A stretch of 64,000 nucleotides of DNA from assembly GCF_009707865.1 (NCBI RefSeq), contig NZ_WMBA01000001.1:62001-126000 (forward strand), written 5' to 3'. Source of the DNA: Amycolatopsis pithecellobii (GTDB lineage Bacteria; Actinomycetota; Actinomycetes; Mycobacteriales; Pseudonocardiaceae). A model generated the notes under the pieces. That model was given only the letters and a program-made list of their open reading frames with translations, made no database searches and was not told where the DNA came from. The position numbers and the translations under genes are program-made. Of this stretch, positions 60,171 through 64,000 are shown one piece after another. How positions within the stretch are numbered: position 1 is the first letter of the stretch; each line of letters opens with the position of its first letter.

Positions 60171-61244
60171 TCAGCCCGCTTGGGTGCCTGCTCGCTGATT
60201 GGCGTTGCCGAAACCGAACTGGCCGTCACCATCGAAGTGGAATATGGCGACCCCGGCCTCGTCTGTTGGCAACGCTGCTCGACCCTGACGCTGGGCCGCG
60301 TCTTCGACGCCATCCAGTCCTTGTGCCACATGAATCTTTTGGGTACTCCACTTAGTGATATCCAGGCACAGCTCAGCGAGTTGTGCCGAGCTGAAATGGG
60401 AGTGCGCTTGCTCGACGACGATGTCATCCATCGTGTCGGGCCGGATGATAAACGCGTCCGTGATCCGCAGCGCTACCTTGTACTGCTCAGGGAGATCGCT
60501 TTTCTCATAGAAGTCGATCTTAGCTGTCATCGCGTCATCGGCGCCGGCTTCCTTCGCATCAGCCATGCGCAGAGTTTGACAGATACGGCACCGGTGTGTC
60601 CGGGCGCAACGCAGCCGGACCAGTTCCGTCGTGATCGGATCCAGTGCCTCGCCGCGCATCACCGCCGACTGGTATTCGTCGAGCAATTCTTGTAATGAGC
60701 CAGTCCGGGGGGAAGTATTCGTAGTGTCTTGACCCGGGGGCGCCTCGCCGGTGGTGGACGCAAAAAGGGCGCGGGAGACCAGCTGCAACCGCTGGGTGAA
60801 CTCAACGACGTAGACTGCTGTGACGAAATCATTTACTAAATCCTGCCCAAAATGTCCGGCCAGGGTGTCGCGCATCTCGGTTGAGGTTTGGCTGACGTCC
60901 ATGACGAACTGCTCAGCGAAGGCCAGGCAGTCGCGTTCAACGTTCGAGAACTCCGCCGAGGTTGAGTACGATGCCAGATCGCGAACTTTGTGCTCAGGCA
61001 GACCGATGCGGCGTGTGTGAGCGACATGAGTGTGGTCACCGCCGCCATCCTGGGCGCCGATCAGCCACGCCATGCGCAACCGGATCAACTCGAGCAGCGC
61101 AGGATCGATCGTGTTCCAGGCAACTTCGTTCACCCCGTCGAGCTCGCGGGCCGCGTCTGGCCGCAGCTTGTACATTGCTTCCGGCAGCCGCCAAACCGGT
61201 TCGACTTCGCCAGTGGTGTCACCGACAGCGTTGATGTAGGTCAT
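60171..61244 (-). CDS. Carboxymuconolactone decarboxylase/AhpD-fold protein with CxxC
   Basis: 357 residues that look like two AhpD-fold domains. The first (about 30-160) lacks a Cxx[18 protein letters not shown]. The second (about 190-330) has [20 protein letters not shown], a possible redox pair C219-C222. The CxxC motif of this fold is a peroxidase/disulfide reductase centre. GGGAG lies eight bases before the ATG. The reductase encoded next could recycle it. Function: either a redox protein or a pathway decarboxylase-like enzyme. Confidence 0.85.
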   Translation of the reverse strand: MTYINAVGDTTGEVEPVWRLPEAMYKLRPDAARELDGVNEVAWNTIDPALLELIRLRMAWLIGAQDGGGDHTHVAHTRRIGLPEHKVRDLASYSTSAEFSNVERDCLAFAEQFVMDVSQTSTEMRDTLAGHFGQDLVNDFVTAVYVVEFTQRLQLVSRALFASTTGEAPPGQDTTNTSPRTGSLQELLDEYQSAVMRGEALDPITTELVRLRCARTHRCRICQTLRMADAKEAGADDAMTAKIDFYEKSDLPEQYKVALRITDAFIIRPDTMDDIVVEQAHSHFSSAQLAELCLDITKWSTQKIHVAQGLDGVEDAAQRQGRAALPTDEAGVAIFHFDGDGQFGFGNANQRAGTQAG

Positions 61245-61299
61245 CTGGCAAACTCCCGTGTGTCCAGTGGCGATTGGTGATTGCTCGAACGGGTCGATG

Positions 61300-61885
61300 A
61301 GGCTGGTTGGCAAGTACAGCGCGCTGCTGGAATTCCAGGCGGCGTCGTCCTTGACCGACAAGCGAGACGCGGTCCTTCAGCCTCCACGGCATTGGTCGTC
61401 GACGCCCACGGTATCGCGTCGGTATCAGTCAGGCCATTGACTGCGTGCGCGGCTTTTTGGTGCTGCGCGCACGGTCGTAGATGTGTCGTGCGTACCAGAG
61501 TGGAGCCTGTCTCTACCACCCACTCGCCAGCCGGCCGGCACCCCACACCGCGAACGCCCTTGGTGCCGATGGCCTCGATTGCGTAGGCATGGGCTCCTTT
61601 GGTGGCGGCGGGGCTCAGTCGTTGGTGGAACGTCCCTGGTGCCGTCGCGGTGGCTGCGTACGGACTCATCTGGGCACGGCCCAGCAGCTCGGCGTAACGG
61701 CGACCGATGATGCTGAGGGCAGCTTTGCTCGGAAACTGCTTGAACAAGGTGGCCCGCGAAACGCCCGAGCGCTCCGCGATCCGCGATCCGCGACGTCCGG
61801 TCGTAGCCCAACTCGAGAAACAGTGCGGTCGCGGCCGTCACGATCAGCGCGCGCTTCTCCTGGGCGATGCGCTGGTGATACGTCT
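61300..61885 (-). pseudogene. Frameshifted TetR-family regulator
   Basis: In one frame: QRIAQEKRALIVTAATALFL and ELGYDRTS; in another from about 61780: ERSGVSRATLFKQFPSKAAL then SIIGRRYAELLG. Joined, they form a TetR helix-turn-helix with a shift between helix 1 and helix 2. A C-terminal segment (AQHQKAAHAVNGLTDT) continues in that frame. Located directly upstream of, and in the same direction as, the AhpD-like gene. SRATLFKQF recurs in the relic at 38130. Confidence 0.65.
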
Positions 61886-62035
61886 AGCCGGCGTCAAGCA
61901 GGTATTCGACCCGCCTGCGATCATGAGTGCCGGTAAGTCGATCGCATCGGCCATCCCGGGCGCGGACGCGAATCCCGTCCGCGTCGCCAGTTGAGATCGT
62001 GGCTTCATGCCAGTCAAGCCGGCCGTCGAAGGGCA

Positions 62036-62772
62036 TCACGGTGTCCCCAGGTCCTTGGCGGATCGCGGTGCGTGGAGGAGATCGTTCAGCCCGCCGCGGG
62101 CATCCTCGATGAGGATGGCTTCGGCGGCAGCTGAATCACGCGCGCGGAGAGCGCGGACCAGTGCCCGATGGCTGGAGTAGCGGTTCAGCCCGAAGGTGGT
62201 GTCCTGTGCGATCCGTTCGAGTTGGCGGGTCCGGCGTTCGGCCTTGGAGAACACCCGAGCCTGGTCCAGTAGCCGGGACAGCACGGGGTTTCCCGCGCAC
62301 GCCTCCAGTGTGTCGTTGAACCGCTGCATCGTGTCCAGCAGCTGATTGAGGTGCCCCTGCGGAATATGCCCGTCCCGCGTCCGCTGGACGACAAGGATCA
62401 GGAGATCGTCAGCCTCGTCCAGGATCGCGTCGAGGCAGTCGAGCTGGTCCGGGGTCGCGTGTCGAGCCGCGAACCGGGCGACTATCCCGCGCAGGCCGAC
62501 TTCTACTCCGACGAGGTCCTGCAGTGCCGTGTCGCTGATCTTCGAGACCGTCACCGTGCGCGGCCCCTTGCGGACCTGAGACCGTCCTGCTCCAGCCGTC
62601 TGATCGCCTCGCGGACCGGGGTCGGGCCGACCGAGAGCTGCGCGGCCAGGCCACATTCGGTGACCTTTTCGCCGGCGCGGATCGCCCCGGTCACGATCGC
62701 GTTGCGGATGGCCTTGTACGTGCGATCGGCAAGCGTGTCGCTCCGCAGTTTCGAGAGAGGGTCGATGGTCAC
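62036..62772 (-). pseudogene. GntR/FCD-family regulator broken by one frameshift
   Basis: The first 66 residues encode the winged helix-turn-helix: DTLADRTYKAIRNAIVTGAI, AAQLSVGPTPVREAIRRLEQ, DGL. Two extra bases (62576-62577 on the + strand) then shift the frame; the rest, VRKGPRTVTVSKISDTALQD to LLHAPRSAKDLGTP, is a complete FCD ligand domain. Removing those bases would restore one continuous gene of about 245 residues. It may be a recent mutation or a base-calling error. The intact form would be a repressor sensing an organic acid. Confidence 0.8.
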
Positions 62773-62840
62773 CTCGGCACCGTACCGGCTGCCATAGCAG
62801 CACCCCGGAAAGTAACCCTTTCGCGAGGAGAAAGGTGCGG

Positions 62841-63749
62841 CTACTGGGAGCGGGCAATACGGTCCGGTAATCGTGCGGCCAGATGCTTGATCAACTCGCT
62901 GATCCGCCGAGGGATGTGGACATCGTCGGACAGGAGTGCGTAGATGTCGGCGGGCGGTGTCGGCACGTCAGGCAGCACGCGCACCAGGGCGCCGCTCTCG
63001 AGGTGGGGCCGGACCTGCCATTCCGAGCGCATGATCACGCCACGGCCCTGCAGCGCCCAGTCGGTCACGACGTCCCCGTCGTTGCTCGACAGGCGGCCGC
63101 GCACACGCACCTGACGAGGGTTACGGGCGTCTCCGAAGCGCCACAGTGCGAATTCCCCCTCGTTCTCGCGGAGCACGATGCAGTCGTGGCCGGTCAGGTC
63201 CTCGATCCGCTCGGGCATCCCTCGCAGTTCCACATAGGACGGCGCGGCGCACGGGACCCGGCGGTTCTTCGCCAGCCGCCGCATCCGCAGCGATGAGTCC
63301 GGCGGCGTTCCGACGTGGACGGCCATGTCGAACTCGCGCCGGTGCGGGCGCAGGGGGAGGGGTGTGGTGCGGAGCTGAATGCTCAGCTGTGGATGCAGAG
63401 CGGTGAACTCGCCGAGGAGCGGCGCGACGTGTGCGCGTCCGAGGCCGAGAGTCGCCTGAACCACGATGGATCCCCGCAGGTCGCCGGATCGGTGGGTGAT
63501 CAGGTCTTCGAGTTCGCGGACCTGGTCGAGGATCGACTCCACGCGCGCGGCGTACAACTCTCCCTCAGAGGTCAGCGCGAGCCGGCGCGTGCCGCGGCGC
63601 ACCAAGCGTGCGTCGAGCCGGCGTTCCAGGGCGCTGAGGCGCTTGCTGACGACCGGCAGCGAGCATTCCAGCTCACGGGCGGCCGCCGTGAGCGTCTCGC
63701 TGGCGGCGACCACTTGGAAGAAGCGGAGGTCGTCGATCGAGGTGGTCAT
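62841..63749 (-). CDS. LysR-family transcriptional regulator
   Basis: 302 residues: N-terminal winged helix IDDLRFFQVVAASETLTAAA, SLPVVSKRLSALERRLDARL, VRRGTRRLALTSEGELYAAR, then a periplasmic-binding-protein-like effector domain (GSIVVQATLGLGRAHVAPLL, LSIQLRTTPLPLRPHRREF, DMAVHVGTPPDSSLRMRRL). ATG at 63749; an earlier in-frame TTG has no homology beyond it. Divergent from the dehydrogenase at the right edge and probably its regulator. Confidence 0.9.
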   Translation of the reverse strand: MTTSIDDLRFFQVVAASETLTAAARELECSLPVVSKRLSALERRLDARLVRRGTRRLALTSEGELYAARVESILDQVRELEDLITHRSGDLRGSIVVQATLGLGRAHVAPLLGEFTALHPQLSIQLRTTPLPLRPHRREFDMAVHVGTPPDSSLRMRRLAKNRRVPCAAPSYVELRGMPERIEDLTGHDCIVLRENEGEFALWRFGDARNPRQVRVRGRLSSNDGDVVTDWALQGRGVIMRSEWQVRPHLESGALVRVLPDVPTPPADIYALLSDDVHIPRRISELIKHLAARLPDRIARSQ

Positions 63750-63779
63750 CGCGTCACACCGGGGCAAGCGTCAAGTTCG

Positions 63780-63807
63780 TTGCTTTCCATGAGCGAAAGG
63801 ATATGTT
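63780..63807 (+). promoter_or_regulatory. LysR-type dyad and promoter of the right-edge gene
   Basis: CTTTC and GAAAG (63783-63799, seven-base centre) lie in the divergent gap. TTGCTT (63780-63785) and TATGTT (63802-63807), 16 bases apart, form a rightward promoter that the dyad overlaps. Confidence 0.4.
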
Positions 63808-63912
63808 GCCCCGGGCCCTCTTGTTGCGGCGTTCGCTGTCGATCAAGGTGGAGGCGCGCGCTTACCCGCCAGACCGGGCGCGTGCCTACCCGAAGAGGCA
63901 GAGGAGTGTCCG

Positions 63913-64000
63913 GTGTCCCACCGTTACCGCATCGCGGCCATCCCGGGCGATGGCATCGGTCGTGAAGTCGTCCCGGAAGGGCTCAGATGCCTGCAGGCCG
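63913..64000 (+). CDS. Isocitrate/isopropylmalate/tartrate dehydrogenase, 3' end outside window
   Basis: The 29 visible codons read SHRYRIAAIPGDGIGREVVP then EGLRCLQA. IAAIPGDGIGxEV is the N-terminus of the beta-decarboxylating dehydrogenase family; the form with HRYRIA before it is usual in tartrate dehydrogenases. GTG start with GAGGAG about 8 bases upstream. The gene is divergent from a LysR regulator, as ttuC-like and dml-like genes often are. Only the start is in the window. Confidence 0.8.
   Translation, partial: MSHRYRIAAIPGDGIGREVVPEGLRCLQA

Noticed and set aside
1-64000. CRISPR array, rRNA or tRNA genes
   Set aside because: No regularly spaced repeats, no rRNA-like blocks and no cloverleaf with a T-loop consensus were noticed on reading; a tRNA scan was not possible.

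Overview
The window is high-GC DNA (GTG/TTG starts, four-base ATGA/GTGA stop-start overlaps, almost no intergenic space inside operons) from an actinomycete. F420/FMN luciferase-like monooxygenases, a mycofactocin-type SDR, a conservon (Cvn) GTPase remnant and PucR/ROK/AraC regulators fit a Pseudonocardiales- or Streptomyces-like soil organism; the species cannot be named from this. No rRNA, tRNA, CRISPR array or intact insertion sequence was seen. Most of the window is accessory catabolism.

Region 1 (1-14.4 kb, + strand): one long operon of coupled genes: CoA ligase (cut by the window edge), cyclase-family hydrolase, thiolase-like protein with its OB-fold partner, luciferase-like monooxygenase, an internally deleted indolepyruvate oxidoreductase, GlcD-type FAD oxidase, zinc alcohol dehydrogenase, 2-methylfumaryl-CoA isomerase-like CoA transferase and aldehyde dehydrogenase. 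After a hairpin come a secreted beta-propeller, a second luciferase-like enzyme and an acyl-CoA dehydrogenase. The set reads as oxidation, ring opening and CoA-ester degradation of a cyclic or branched compound. Region 2 (14.5-26.6 kb, - strand): hydratase remnants, HMG-CoA lyase-type enzyme, CoA transferase, two aldehyde dehydrogenases, phytoene-dehydrogenase-like oxidase, small alpha/beta-barrel protein, a kinase/aminotransferase fusion whose PLP lysine is replaced, and an amino acid permease, next to a divergent PucR regulator. Region 3 (27.9-30.6 kb): ROK repressor divergent from an intact class III aminotransferase.

Region 4 (30.6-39.9 kb): a patchwork of decayed pieces (transposase, allophanate hydrolase, conservon, TetR, E2 acyltransferase) around a regulatory pair (AAA ATPase regulator and degenerate HD-GYP/LuxR protein), a methyltransferase, and an SDR behind two matching palindromes. 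Region 5 (39.9-51.9 kb, + strand): a second catabolic cluster: E1 alpha/beta, EthD-like protein, intradiol dioxygenase PcaH/PcaG-like pair, BBE-type flavoenzyme, AraC regulator, BKACE enzyme, HpcH/HpaI aldolase, MFS transporter, mycofactocin-type SDR, second EthD-like protein and SnoaL-like protein. It looks like ring cleavage of an aromatic followed by C-C bond cleavage.

Region 6 (51.9-57.2 kb, - strand): a coupled five-gene operon (SRPBCC protein, enoyl-CoA hydratase, ADP-forming acyl-CoA synthetase, luciferase-like monooxygenase, cyclase) that repeats the theme of region 1. Region 7 (57.2-64 kb): RutA/SsuD-like monooxygenase, strong bidirectional terminator, thioredoxin reductase with an AhpD-like protein, frameshifted TetR and GntR regulators, LysR regulator and the start of a tartrate/isopropylmalate-type dehydrogenase. 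Broken regulators and internally deleted genes recur, so parts of the window are decaying or the assembly has small errors.
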